Positions 26,624 to 34,917 of a stretch of DNA of 64,000 nucleotides are shown here, in pieces; position 1 is the first letter of the stretch, and every line of letters begins with the position of its first letter. Source of the stretch: Rhodocyclaceae bacterium (GTDB lineage Bacteria > Pseudomonadota > Gammaproteobacteria > Burkholderiales > Rhodocyclaceae). Under the pieces are notes generated by a model. It saw only the letters and a list, made by a program, of their open reading frames with translations. It did not search any database and was not told where the DNA came from. Both the position numbers and the translations under genes were made by a program. The stretch spans positions 1,860,001-1,924,000 of the forward strand of contig JADJEF010000020.1 in assembly GCA_016702335.1 (NCBI GenBank), read 5' to 3'.

Positions 26624-26645
26624 CTGGGGCTATCTGAGCCCCAGC
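26623..26645 (+). terminator. Hairpin at the end of parE
   Basis: A nine-pair stem (GCTGGGGCT / AGCCCCAGC) with a 5-base loop overlaps the parE stop. The following GTTGTT is a poor U-tract, so this is a possible terminator only. Confidence 0.5.
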
Positions 26646-26829
26646 GTTGTTCCAAAAAGTCGATCAGACGAAGTGTCTTGACCTAACGCGGCTTGAACTG
26701 CCGCTTTGACATCGTCGTCTCTGTACGCGAATGGCCGGTTTTGTTTTCGCGACTGTCGACCGAGGGTCGGGGCTGTCTTAATCGGGCCGGTCAGTGACCG
26801 GCTGCAAAGGAGGCGGTTTCTGTCGTAGC

Positions 26830-26853
26830 AAAATCACACCAGCGCCGACTGCC
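26830..26853 (+). repeat. Dispersed short element, copy 8 (intergenic, diverged)
   Basis: AAATCACACCAGCGCCGACT followed by GCCC retains the central CCAGCGCCGACT. It sits at the edge of the 26624-26858 gap, which shows no gene. Confidence 0.45.
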
Positions 26854-26858
26854 CGGCG

Positions 26859-27605
26859 CTAGCCGCCCCCAGCCCCGAACACACTCAGCAATCGCTGATA
26901 CCCGCGCGCCGCGCAATGCGCGAGAAACTTCTCGCGCACATGGCCGGGGCGGATTTTCTGGGCCAGCGGTGAGGCGATTTCGAGCAGCGCGTCTTCACTC
27001 AGAAAGAGCGGCATGTTGTCGGGGCCATGAAAGCCGAAGCTGGGCCCACGGCGCTCGCCCGTTTCGTACGAGAAGGCTGCCGCGAGTTCGGTGGAGGCGA
27101 AGCTCAGGCCCTGCGCTTCGAGGTGCGTGCGGTAGAGCCGGCCAATCACGATGTCTTCGGCGCCGCCAAACGCAATTTCGGGGTGCCGGCGCAAACGCAC
27201 GTCACGACAGGCCAGCATCAGCTTGCGACTACGAATGCAAAAGCCGCCGTTGCCGATATTGGCACCGTCTGCCGCCCAGGCCCACGGGGCGCCAATGTAG
27301 TCGTGTGCCAGAAACTCACTGCGCCAGAGTGAGGGCTCGGTGATAAAGCCGTCCCAGTGCACGATCATGACAAACTCAGTGCCTATGAAGGGCCACAGGC
27401 ATTTAAAGACGAACTCGCTGTAGGTGTCGATGGAATCAAAGCGCTCGGTGCGCACGAAGCGTTCGCCCAGGCCTAGCGGCTGGCCACCGAAAAACAGCAC
27501 TTCTTCCACGGCCAGCGCGCCCAGTGAACGGTGTACCGCGTAGCGCGTCAGTGGATGCGAGACGGGGTCGGTGTCAATGGCGACGAGGGTAATCGGCAGG
27601 GTCAT
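26859..27605 (-). CDS. DUF5672-family protein, probable glycosyltransferase (1)
   Basis: The 248-residue protein is a close paralogue of the one at 48811-49557, with the same length and shared blocks: LTRYAVHR; GLGERFV; ERFDSIDTYSEFVFKCLWPF against DSIDSYSEFVFKCLWPF. Features such as FVMIVHWDGF, YIGAPW, IGNGGFCIRSRKL and GGAEDIVI resemble DUF5672 proteins found in glycan clusters, likely glycosyltransferases. Specific function is unknown. It overlaps the upstream gene by 4 bp. Confidence 0.72.
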   Translation of the reverse strand: MTLPITLVAIDTDPVSHPLTRYAVHRSLGALAVEEVLFFGGQPLGLGERFVRTERFDSIDTYSEFVFKCLWPFIGTEFVMIVHWDGFITEPSLWRSEFLAHDYIGAPWAWAADGANIGNGGFCIRSRKLMLACRDVRLRRHPEIAFGGAEDIVIGRLYRTHLEAQGLSFASTELAAAFSYETGERRGPSFGFHGPDNMPLFLSEDALLEIASPLAQKIRPGHVREKFLAHCAARGYQRLLSVFGAGGG

Positions 27606-28681
27606 GCGTTGGCCCCATGGCGAACGGCGGCCTCATCGGCAACACGGGCAAGTGTGGCGAGTACATGGCGGGCGGTGGCTTCCGGCGCGGCTTCGCGTAG
27701 CAACCACTGTCGCGCGCCGGCACCAATGCGGGCAAAAAACTGCGGGTCGGCGCGTACTTCCAGGGCCAGCTTTTGCGGCAGAAAGCTGATCTCTTCCAGA
27801 TCGACGGGGATGTACTCCTGCCAGGCTTTGGGCGGCGCGGGCAGGGAAAAGCCGTATTTGGTGAAGTCGAGTTGCAAGGGGGCGCAGCCGAATGCGCAGG
27901 CTTCATAAAAGCGCCAACCGTCCCAGCGCATCACTTCGACTGGCCCCTTGAAGCGGGGGAACTTGCAGTGCACGCTTTGCGCGGGGGCATCGTCTTTGAA
28001 GTAGTCGAACACGAGCTGGCCGCCATAGGCGAGTACGGCGCTGGCGGCGGACATGCCGTCGAGATACTGCTCGAGCGAGCCGCCGAGGCTGCGCCGCACA
28101 TGGAAATGCCGGGTCAGCGCCGGCACCATGGCGAGATCGAGCATGTCGCGCACGTTCTGGTTCCAGGACGGGCGGAAGTTGCGCAGTACCGAGCCGTCAC
28201 GCGGTCGGGTGGCCAGTTTTTGCTGCTCAATCAGTGTCAGCAGATCCTGCGAAACGCCCAGTTGAAACGGAAAATGCCGGCCGCTCATGCTCGCATGGTG
28301 GCTGTGGTTGGCGGTGAATACGATCCAGGTGTCGGGGTAGCTGGCCAGCGTGCAGTTGTCGTTCATGTTGAACAGGATGACCGGACGCTTGGCCATCTCG
28401 GCCGCCACCATGCCCCAGTCTTTCGGGTTGCCGAAGGTCAGGTCGACGAACAGCGGGCCATGGCCGAGATCGCTGCTTTTGCGAAAGCGCGTCGGCGTGA
28501 GCAGCGAGTAGGGCGGGTAGATGTTGAAGCCGCCACTATTGCCCACGCCGTCAGTGCGGCCGGGCTGGAATTCCAGATCAGTCAATACATCAACGCCAAG
28601 CCGCTCCAGCCCTTGCACGATGTGCAGCAGGGCATTGGAGAGTTGGCCGGACGGCGCGGTGACGGTAATGGCGGGGATCAT
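27602..28681 (-). CDS. Putative glycosyltransferase, unclassified
   Basis: The 359-residue protein opens with a Rossmann-like start (MIPAITVTAPSGQLSNALLHIV). Its C-terminal part (GWRFYEACAFGCAPLQLDF) recalls the nucleotide-sugar-binding segment of GT-B enzymes. I do not recognise a precise family. ATGA overlaps on both sides tie it tightly to the DUF5672 gene and the reductase gene. Confidence 0.5.
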   Translation of the reverse strand: MIPAITVTAPSGQLSNALLHIVQGLERLGVDVLTDLEFQPGRTDGVGNSGGFNIYPPYSLLTPTRFRKSSDLGHGPLFVDLTFGNPKDWGMVAAEMAKRPVILFNMNDNCTLASYPDTWIVFTANHSHHASMSGRHFPFQLGVSQDLLTLIEQQKLATRPRDGSVLRNFRPSWNQNVRDMLDLAMVPALTRHFHVRRSLGGSLEQYLDGMSAASAVLAYGGQLVFDYFKDDAPAQSVHCKFPRFKGPVEVMRWDGWRFYEACAFGCAPLQLDFTKYGFSLPAPPKAWQEYIPVDLEEISFLPQKLALEVRADPQFFARIGAGARQWLLREAAPEATARHVLATLARVADEAAVRHGANA

Positions 28682-29628
28682 GGGGTTTGGCTTTTGATCA
28701 GGTCGGTGATACCCGTCTCGAGAGCAATTTTAGGGGCCCAGTCAGGCAGGCTTGGGTGCGGGCTCAGGGGCGACATGATTTCGCGCGGTCGGTAGGCGCG
28801 TGCACCCCAGCGCACCGTCAGCGGCCGGCCTGCCAGGCGCTCGATCAGTGCCACCAGTTCGCGCAGGCTGAGGGTGCGGCCGCTGCGCAGGGCGTAGTCG
28901 TGAAGCGGGTGGGAGGGGAGCGCGCCGTCAGGCAGGCAATCGCCGTGTTGCCAGCGCCGACTTGCGGAAACGGTGTTCAGCATGCGGTGCGCAACGGTGA
29001 GCAAGGCATCGGCGACGTCGTCGGCGTGCATCAGGTCGAGCCGCTGCTCGCCGGGCGACAGTTCCAGTGCCTTGCCATCGGTCATGGCCTTGATCAGCGC
29101 GCTCACCAGCTTGCCACGCGGATCGTCGGGCCCATAGGTGTCGAACAGATGCACGCTCACCGCCGGCTGTTCACAGGCATCGACGTAGTAACGCAAAATG
29201 TCCACGAAGGCCTGTTTGGTCGCCGCATAGAGATTGGCTGGCCGATAGGCGCTGCCGTCCATGGTCTGCCAGGAGGTCGCGACATTGATCAGTGGCGGGC
29301 GATTGATGTCGGCCAGCGCCTCAAGCAGTTGCGCGCCCAGCGTGACATTGGCGGCGATGAGCGCCGGAATGTCGTCGGCGCGATGCTGAGCGAGGAACAG
29401 GGTGGCGAGATGAAAGACACAATCGGGTCGCTCGGTGCCGAGCACCGTTTGCAGGCTGGCCAGCGAGCCGTCGTAACCATGATTCTTTACCCCCGCCAAG
29501 GACGAACCGGCGGAGCCTGCCGGCACCAGCACCGCGACGGCCCATCCGTCGGCACGCAGGCGGCGGACGAGGCGCGAACCCAGGTAGCCGGTGCCACCCG
29601 TCACCAGCGCCCGGTTTGTCTCAGTCAT
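28678..29628 (-). CDS. NAD-dependent epimerase/dehydratase, likely CDP-hexose 4-reductase
   Basis: I chose the ATG at 29628 (316 residues). It sits right before the nucleotide-binding VTGGTGYLGSRLVRRL and overlaps the upstream gene by 8 bp; a longer frame exists but overlaps that gene heavily. The extended-SDR catalytic Tyr-x3-Lys is in YAATK. Beside rfbF, rfbG, rfbH and an RmlC-like epimerase, it is a good candidate for the last reduction giving a CDP-3,6-dideoxyhexose (RfbJ/RfbS/AscF-like); which sugar is unclear. A perfect copy of the dispersed element encodes SASRRWQHGD in a loop (about 220-229). Confidence 0.72.
   Translation of the reverse strand: MTETNRALVTGGTGYLGSRLVRRLRADGWAVAVLVPAGSAGSSLAGVKNHGYDGSLASLQTVLGTERPDCVFHLATLFLAQHRADDIPALIAANVTLGAQLLEALADINRPPLINVATSWQTMDGSAYRPANLYAATKQAFVDILRYYVDACEQPAVSVHLFDTYGPDDPRGKLVSALIKAMTDGKALELSPGEQRLDLMHADDVADALLTVAHRMLNTVSASRRWQHGDCLPDGALPSHPLHDYALRSGRTLSLRELVALIERLAGRPLTVRWGARAYRPREIMSPLSPHPSLPDWAPKIALETGITDLIKSQTP
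28938..28970 (+). repeat. Dispersed short element, copy 9 (inside reductase gene, full length)
   Basis: This copy shares 33 identical bases with that at 31718-31750, including CCAGCGCCGACTTGCGGAAA. It is read antisense in the gene as SASRRWQHGD. Confidence 0.9.
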
Positions 29629-30172
29629 GGAATGGGCTTTGCAGATCACACAAGGCGGGCAGGGCGCGGTCGCGCGCCGAGACAACGGGTGTGCTGATCG
29701 GCCAGGCAATCCCGGCTGAGTCCCAGCGCACGCCACCATCATGGGCGGGGTCGTGTGGGCAGGAGGTCAGGTAGATCAGTGTGGCGGGCGCCTCAAGCAC
29801 GGCAAAACCATGGGCGCAGCCGGCGGGAATGAAGAGGCTCTGGCCATTGCCTGCATCCAACTGCCGGCTCAGATGGTGCCCAAACGTTGCCGAGCCGCGC
29901 CGAAGGTCGAGCACGACATCAAACACGGCCCCGGTCACACACTGCACCAGCTTGGCGTGGGCTTTGGGCGGCCATTGGCAGTGCAATCCGCGAACGACGC
30001 CGGCGGCCGAGGTGGTGACAAAGACTTCCTCGGGTGCGAAGTCGAGCCCGAGCGTGGTGAACTCGGGCTGATGAAAGGTTTTCAGGAAGCTGCCGCGAGC
30101 ATCGTGAAAGGGTGGGCGATGCAGCGCGATGCAGCCTGCGATCTCGGTCGCACAGGCCGTGTAAGCGCTCAA
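29621..30172 (-). CDS. RmlC-like sugar 3,5-epimerase family protein
   Basis: The 183-residue cupin shows RmlC hallmarks: FHDARGSFLKTFHQPEF, VVRGLHCQWPPKAHAKLVQC (catalytic His region), GAVFDVVLDLRRGSATFG and FIPAGCAHGFAVL. RmlC proteins epimerise 4-keto-6-deoxy nucleotide sugars. Next to CDP-sugar genes it may instead act like AscE, a 5-epimerase of a CDP-3,6-dideoxy-4-hexulose, giving an L-sugar. The 4-bp overlap with rfbH supports that pathway link. Confidence 0.85.
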   Translation of the reverse strand: MSAYTACATEIAGCIALHRPPFHDARGSFLKTFHQPEFTTLGLDFAPEEVFVTTSAAGVVRGLHCQWPPKAHAKLVQCVTGAVFDVVLDLRRGSATFGHHLSRQLDAGNGQSLFIPAGCAHGFAVLEAPATLIYLTSCPHDPAHDGGVRWDSAGIAWPISTPVVSARDRALPALCDLQSPFHD

Positions 30173-31485
30173 AACCCAACCCCGAGAAAGGCTTCGATCT
30201 TGCTGGCAGCGTAGTCAAGCATGGCTTCCGAGAGGCCGGGGTAGACGCCGATCCAGAAGGTGTCATTCATGACCTGATCGGTGACGGTGAGCGCACCCGA
30301 GATGCGGTAGTGCCGCCCGATCATATAGGGCTGCCGGGTCAGGTTGCCGGCAAACAGCAGGCGTGTTCCGATCTTTTGCTGGTCGAGATAGGCCAGCAGG
30401 TCCACCCGGCGCACGTTAGCTTCCGGCCGTAGGGTGAGCGGAAAACCGAACCACGACGGCTCGGACTGAGGCGTGGCTTCCGGCAGGACCAGCAGCTCGG
30501 CACAGGGGGCCAGACGTTCCTTGAGAAAGTGGAAATTGGCCCGGCGTGCGGCTACGAAACCCTCCAGTCGATCAAGCTGCGCCAGCGCACAGGCGGCTTG
30601 CATGTCAGTGATCTTGAGGTTGTAGCCGAGGTGGCTGTAGGTGTACTTGTGATCGTAACCCTCGGGCAGATTCCCCAGCTTCCAGCAAAAGCGCTTGCCG
30701 CAGGTGTTGTCTTTACCGGGCGGGCAGTAGCAGTCGCGCCCCCAGTCGCGGAAGGATTCGGCAATGCGTGCCAGTTCGGGGTTATTGGTGAACACCGCCC
30801 CGCCTTCCCCCATGGTGATGTGGTGGGCGGGGTAGAAGCTGAGCGTGCCAATGTCGCCGAAGGTGCCGACCGTCTTGCCGTCATAGGTGGCACCGAGCGC
30901 ATCGCAGCAGTCTTCGATGACCCAGAGCTTGTGCTTCTTGGCCACACGCATCACTTCCGCGAGATTGAACGGGTTGCCCAGGGTATGGGCGAGCATGATG
31001 GCTTTGGTCTTCGGGCTGATCGCGGCTTCGAGTTGCGCGGCGTCAATGTTGTAGGTACTTAAGCAGACATCGACAAACACCGGCACCGCGCCAAATTGCA
31101 GGATGGGATTGACCGTGGTCGGAAATCCGGCGGCGACACCAATAACCTCGTCCCCGGGCTTGATCGCGCGCTCACCCAACATGGGCGAAGTGAGTGTCGA
31201 GAAGGCGACCAGATTGGCCGACGAGCCGGAGTTGACCGTAAGCACATGCGCCGCACCCAGCACTTTGCCCAGCCGCTGCTCGAATTGCTCGTTGAAGCGC
31301 CCGGTGGTGAGCCAGCCATCAAGCGCCGCCTCGACCATCAGTTTGAGTTCGGGGGCACCGATCACCTTGCCTGACGGCGGGATGACCGTGCTGCCGGGCA
31401 CGAAGGCTTGGTCGGTGAAGCTCAAGGCCGCGTAGTCATCGACGAGGGCGGCTATTTGTTGGCGCAGAGACTCAGGGGTATTCAT
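30169..31485 (-). CDS. rfbH: RfbH/DdhC, CDP-6-deoxy-hexulose 3-dehydrase
   Basis: RfbH is a PMP-dependent enzyme removing the 3-hydroxyl in CDP-3,6-dideoxyhexose synthesis. I chose the ATG at 31485 (438 residues), which overlaps the rfbG stop by 4 bp. The fold is the DegT/DnrJ aminotransferase type, but the usual PLP lysine is replaced by His in SFYPAHHITMGEGG, as in RfbH/E1. The iron-sulfur cysteines are visible in RDCYCPPGKDNTCGKRFCW. Its reductase partner (RfbI/E3) is not in the window. Confidence 0.94.
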   Translation of the reverse strand: MNTPESLRQQIAALVDDYAALSFTDQAFVPGSTVIPPSGKVIGAPELKLMVEAALDGWLTTGRFNEQFEQRLGKVLGAAHVLTVNSGSSANLVAFSTLTSPMLGERAIKPGDEVIGVAAGFPTTVNPILQFGAVPVFVDVCLSTYNIDAAQLEAAISPKTKAIMLAHTLGNPFNLAEVMRVAKKHKLWVIEDCCDALGATYDGKTVGTFGDIGTLSFYPAHHITMGEGGAVFTNNPELARIAESFRDWGRDCYCPPGKDNTCGKRFCWKLGNLPEGYDHKYTYSHLGYNLKITDMQAACALAQLDRLEGFVAARRANFHFLKERLAPCAELLVLPEATPQSEPSWFGFPLTLRPEANVRRVDLLAYLDQQKIGTRLLFAGNLTRQPYMIGRHYRISGALTVTDQVMNDTFWIGVYPGLSEAMLDYAASKIEAFLGVGF

Positions 31486-32561
31486 AGCGGGGACGTGTTT
31501 TCGTAATCGGTGATCTGTTGGCGGGTGATGGCGCGCATGTCGGCGCCGCGCCGCCAGGCGTTGTGCCACTCCAAGGTACGCGCCAACGCCGTCTCGATGT
31601 TCCAGCGCGGGTGCCAGCCCAGGCGGGTACGTGCCTTGGTGCTGTCAAGCTTGAGCGTGCCGGCTTCGTGCGGTTGCGGGGTGCTGTCGACGGTGATTTC
31701 GGGCGCTTCCTCACCCAAATCGCCGTGTTGCCAGCGCCGACTTGCGGAAATGGCGATCTCGCCCACGGTCTTCTCGTCGTCGGGGTTGGGGCCGAAGTTC
31801 CAGGCCTCGGCATATGCCGCGCCGTCTGTAAGCAGCTTTTCTGCGAGCGCCAGATACCCCGAGAGCGGCTCGAGCACGTGCTGCCAGGGGCGGATGGCCC
31901 CCGGATAGCGCAGGTGCAGCGCCTCGCCTTGCGCAAAGGCACGCAGCATGTCGGGCACCAGACGATCAGTCGCCCAGTCGCCACCGCCAATCACATTGCC
32001 GGCGCGGGCGCTGGCCAGAGCCACTCCGGCCTCACTCAGAAACGAGCGCCGGTAGGCCGCCGTGACCAGCTCGGCGCAGGCCTTGCTGCTGCTGTAGGGG
32101 TCGTAGCCACCGAGCGCGTCACTCTCACGGTAAGGCTCGCGGCGTTCGAGGTTTTCGTAGCATTTGTCGGTGGTGACGTTGATCACAGCGCGCACCGATT
32201 CGCACTCGCGCACGGCATCGAGCAGATTAACCACGCCCATGACGTTGGTGGAGTAAGTTTCGGCGGGGTCGCGGTAAGACTGGCGCACCAGTGGCTGCGC
32301 GGCCAGATGCAGCACCAATTCGGGCTGTACCCGCTTAACGCATGCTGCTAGCGCGGTACGGTCACGGATGTCGCCAATGGTGGAATCCATCAGAGCGTCG
32401 AGTTGCGTGACCTCGAACAAACTGGGCATGGTCGGTGGGGCCAACGCAAAGCCACTGACCTGCGCACCCAGCGACTGCAACCAGTGGCATAGCCAGCCGC
32501 CCTTGAATCCGGTGTGGCCGGTGACCAGGACGCGCTTGCCTGTCCAGAACTTATTCTTCAT
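31482..32561 (-). CDS. rfbG: RfbG, CDP-glucose 4,6-dehydratase
   Basis: RfbG converts CDP-glucose to CDP-4-keto-6-deoxyglucose. The product is 359 residues from the ATG at 32561; one at 32579 adds six. It has the NAD site RVLVTGHTGFKGGWLCHWL, catalytic YSSSK (DPYSSSKACAE) and the RfbG-type GDWATDRLVPDMLRAF. Near residue 275 a dispersed repeat encodes SASRRWQHGD where relatives have a different helix. The conserved PHEAGTLKLDSTKARTRLGW follows intact, so the enzyme probably still works. Confidence 0.93.
   Translation of the reverse strand: MKNKFWTGKRVLVTGHTGFKGGWLCHWLQSLGAQVSGFALAPPTMPSLFEVTQLDALMDSTIGDIRDRTALAACVKRVQPELVLHLAAQPLVRQSYRDPAETYSTNVMGVVNLLDAVRECESVRAVINVTTDKCYENLERREPYRESDALGGYDPYSSSKACAELVTAAYRRSFLSEAGVALASARAGNVIGGGDWATDRLVPDMLRAFAQGEALHLRYPGAIRPWQHVLEPLSGYLALAEKLLTDGAAYAEAWNFGPNPDDEKTVGEIAISASRRWQHGDLGEEAPEITVDSTPQPHEAGTLKLDSTKARTRLGWHPRWNIETALARTLEWHNAWRRGADMRAITRQQITDYENTSPL
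31718..31750 (+). repeat. Dispersed short element, copy 10 (inside rfbG, full length)
   Basis: This copy is identical over 33 bases to copy 9. It is read antisense in rfbG as ISASRRWQHGD. Confidence 0.9.
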
Positions 32562-32711
32562 TTGCCATTCGCAGCGCATCGCTGGGGTTGCTCTTCAGCC
32601 CGCTTACATTCAGTGCTTCCATTCAGTGCTCCGGTGGGGCTGTTGGGTAGGCATGCTATTTGAGGATGTTAGCGTGAATGACGAAGTAAGCTTTTGTCGT
32701 GCTCGACACTT

Positions 32712-33932
32712 TCACCTGCCCATGACAAACAACTCACCTTTGCCAAGCGAGTTTGCCTGTTGCGCCAGCATGCTGGCAGCGGTGAGCGGGTTGTGAACCT
32801 CGATACCGTCACGCATCGGATAGCTCTCTGCCACGGGGGCGACTACCCATTTGCGCGTGGCTCCCAGATCGATGGCGGCGCTGTAAAAGCCTTTTGACAC
32901 CGTCGGTGCCGAAGAGCGCTTGATTTCGACGATCCAGGTGTCACCGTTGCGAAATTCAAGCACTAGATCAGCTTCTGCGCCGTGAGTAGTGCGATAAAAG
33001 CTGGCCGTTGCATCGGGTACGGCAGCGATTAGCTGCTCGATGACAAAACCCTCCCAACTGGCACCGGCGACGGGGTGGGCCAGCAGAGAATCAATGCTAG
33101 CCAAGCCTAACAGTGAGTGCACCAGGCCGCTGTCACGCACATAGATCTTGGGTGCGCGAACCAAGCGCTTGCCGACATTGCCATGCCAGGCAGCCAAGCG
33201 CCGTACCAACATCAAATCGCACAACAGATCGATGTAGCGCGCAACGGTCTGCCCGTTGATGGCGAGTGAAGCTGCCAACTGCGATTGGTTGAGCAAGCCC
33301 CCTTGATTGTGTGCCAGCATTGTCCACAGGCGCCGTAATGTTGTCGAAGGGATACGCGGGCCGAGTGCGGGAATGTCCCGTTCCAGATACGTGGTGATAA
33401 AGGCATCTCGCCATGCCAAGCTCGCCGAGGCACTTTTTGCCAGCCATGAAAGCGGGAACCCACCCCTGACCCATAGTGCACTCAGATCGTCGGCACTGGC
33501 AGAGGGCTCGAGCAGTTCGCGGGCCTGAAAGGGGGTTAGTTCGAGGTAGGCAACTCGCCCGGCCAGGCTCTCGCTGGCTTGGTTGAGCAGCACGCCGCTG
33601 GCTGAGCCCAGTAGCAGGAATTGCCCAGCCGTTTCGCCTTCTTGACGACGCATGTCAATCTCGCTGCGCAATATGGCAAAAAGTTCAGGCTTTCGTTGCA
33701 CCTCGTCGAGTACGACCAAGCGTTTGCGATGCGCACGCAGAAAGGCTTCTGGGTCGTCCAGTTGGCGCTGGGCGGAAGGCAGCTCAAGGTCGAGGTAGAG
33801 GGCGTTCTCGCGCCGCTTTGCCTCGAGCAGCGCTAGTGTCGTCTTGCCTGTTTGCCGGGGCCCAAGTAAGGCAACGGCGGGAAACTGGGTCAGTAATTCA
33901 GCGAGGCGGGATTGAGTTAAACGTGGATGCAT
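32712..33932 (-). CDS. AAA_14/DUF4143 ATPase
   Basis: The 406-residue protein has Walker A in LLGPRQTGKTTLA and Walker B in KRLVVLDEVQRKPELF near the N-terminus. A winged-helix-like middle follows, and a C-terminal DUF4143 domain carries nuclease-like wording (GAEADLVLEFRNGDTWIVEIKRS). Such stand-alone ATPases are widespread, often near mobile or defence genes; their function is unsettled. It sits between rfbG and rfbF with 150-bp and 37-bp gaps, breaking an otherwise tight biosynthetic order, so it looks like an insertion. Confidence 0.85.
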   Translation of the reverse strand: MHPRLTQSRLAELLTQFPAVALLGPRQTGKTTLALLEAKRRENALYLDLELPSAQRQLDDPEAFLRAHRKRLVVLDEVQRKPELFAILRSEIDMRRQEGETAGQFLLLGSASGVLLNQASESLAGRVAYLELTPFQARELLEPSASADDLSALWVRGGFPLSWLAKSASASLAWRDAFITTYLERDIPALGPRIPSTTLRRLWTMLAHNQGGLLNQSQLAASLAINGQTVARYIDLLCDLMLVRRLAAWHGNVGKRLVRAPKIYVRDSGLVHSLLGLASIDSLLAHPVAGASWEGFVIEQLIAAVPDATASFYRTTHGAEADLVLEFRNGDTWIVEIKRSSAPTVSKGFYSAAIDLGATRKWVVAPVAESYPMRDGIEVHNPLTAASMLAQQANSLGKGELFVMGR

Positions 33933-33969
33933 CCGTGTAATTTAACATTGCAATATGCAAATTGCACGG

Positions 33970-34746
33970 TTAACCCCATACTTTCCACGGTGCCGTGTTG
34001 TCCTGCCAGAGTTGCTCCAGGTGAATCTTGTCGCGCAGGGTATCCATGGGTTGCCAGAAACCCTCATGGCGATAGGCCGCGAGTTGGCCTTGGGCGGCTA
34101 GTGCTTCAAGCGGCTCGCGCTCCCAGAGGGTGTCATCGCCGTCGATCAGACCAATCACCGAGGGCGACAGGACAAAGAAGCCCCCATTGATCAGACCGCC
34201 ATCGCCCTTGGGCTTTTCCTTGAACTGGCTGACCCGGTTGTCGGCGGAAATGTCGATGGCACCGAATCGCCCCGGTGGATAGGTGGCGGTGAGTGTCGCC
34301 TGCAAACCTTGGGCTTGATGGAACGCGAGCAGTTGGCCGATATTGATATCGCCGACGCCGTCGCCGTAGGTGAAGCAGAAGGAGGCTTCATCCTTGACGT
34401 AGGGAGCGACGCGCTTGAGCCTGCCGCCGGTCTGCGTGGTGTCTCCGGTATCAACCAGCGTTACCCGCCATGGCTCGGCATGACGTTCATGCACCTCGAC
34501 CGAATTGTTGGCGATGTCAAAGGTGATGTCCGAGGTATGCAGAAAGTAATTGGCGAAGTATTCCTTGATCACATAGCCCTTGTAGCCACAGCAGATGACG
34601 AAGTCATTGATGCCGTAATGCGAATACAACTTCATGATGTGCCAGAGAATCGGCTTGCCGCCGATCTCGACCATGGGCTTGGGCTTGGCGGAGGTTTCTT
34701 CCGAGAGGCGGGTACCGAGGCCTCCGGCGAGGATGACGGCTTTCAT
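33970..34746 (-). CDS. rfbF: RfbF, glucose-1-phosphate cytidylyltransferase
   Basis: RfbF makes CDP-glucose, the first step of CDP-dideoxyhexose synthesis. The 258-residue protein starts MKAVILAGGLGTRLSEETSA, then KPKPMVEIGGKPILWHIMKL, the standard nucleotidyltransferase signature. Later come FCFTYGDGVGDINI and EGFWQPMDTLRDKIHLEQLW, which are RfbF-specific. The gene is separated from rfbG by the DUF4143 ATPase, and from the upstream gene by a repeated 169-bp spacer. Confidence 0.96.
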   Translation of the reverse strand: MKAVILAGGLGTRLSEETSAKPKPMVEIGGKPILWHIMKLYSHYGINDFVICCGYKGYVIKEYFANYFLHTSDITFDIANNSVEVHERHAEPWRVTLVDTGDTTQTGGRLKRVAPYVKDEASFCFTYGDGVGDINIGQLLAFHQAQGLQATLTATYPPGRFGAIDISADNRVSQFKEKPKGDGGLINGGFFVLSPSVIGLIDGDDTLWEREPLEALAAQGQLAAYRHEGFWQPMDTLRDKIHLEQLWQDNTAPWKVWG

Positions 34747-34748
34747 GA

Positions 34749-34917
34749 GCGTGAAATACAGGATGGGCGACGTGTGATATCGAGCGTAGCGAGCCTTATA
34801 GAAGCCCCGCCCCGGGGCGGGGTTTGGGGTGGGGGGCTTAGTTTGCTGCCTTGATGGAAAGCGAAGCCGAGAAATTTCATAATCAGAGGTGCAATAAGTG
34901 TGACTGCATGAAAGTTA
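34749..34917 (-). repeat. Repeated intergenic spacer, short copy (decarboxylase-rfbF)
   Basis: It resembles 14154-14399 over its full length but lacks the roughly 75 central bases of that copy. It too runs from the TAA stop of the upstream gene to just before the next ATG. It contains the palindromic CCCCGCCCCGGGGCGGGG. No gene is supported. Confidence 0.7.
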
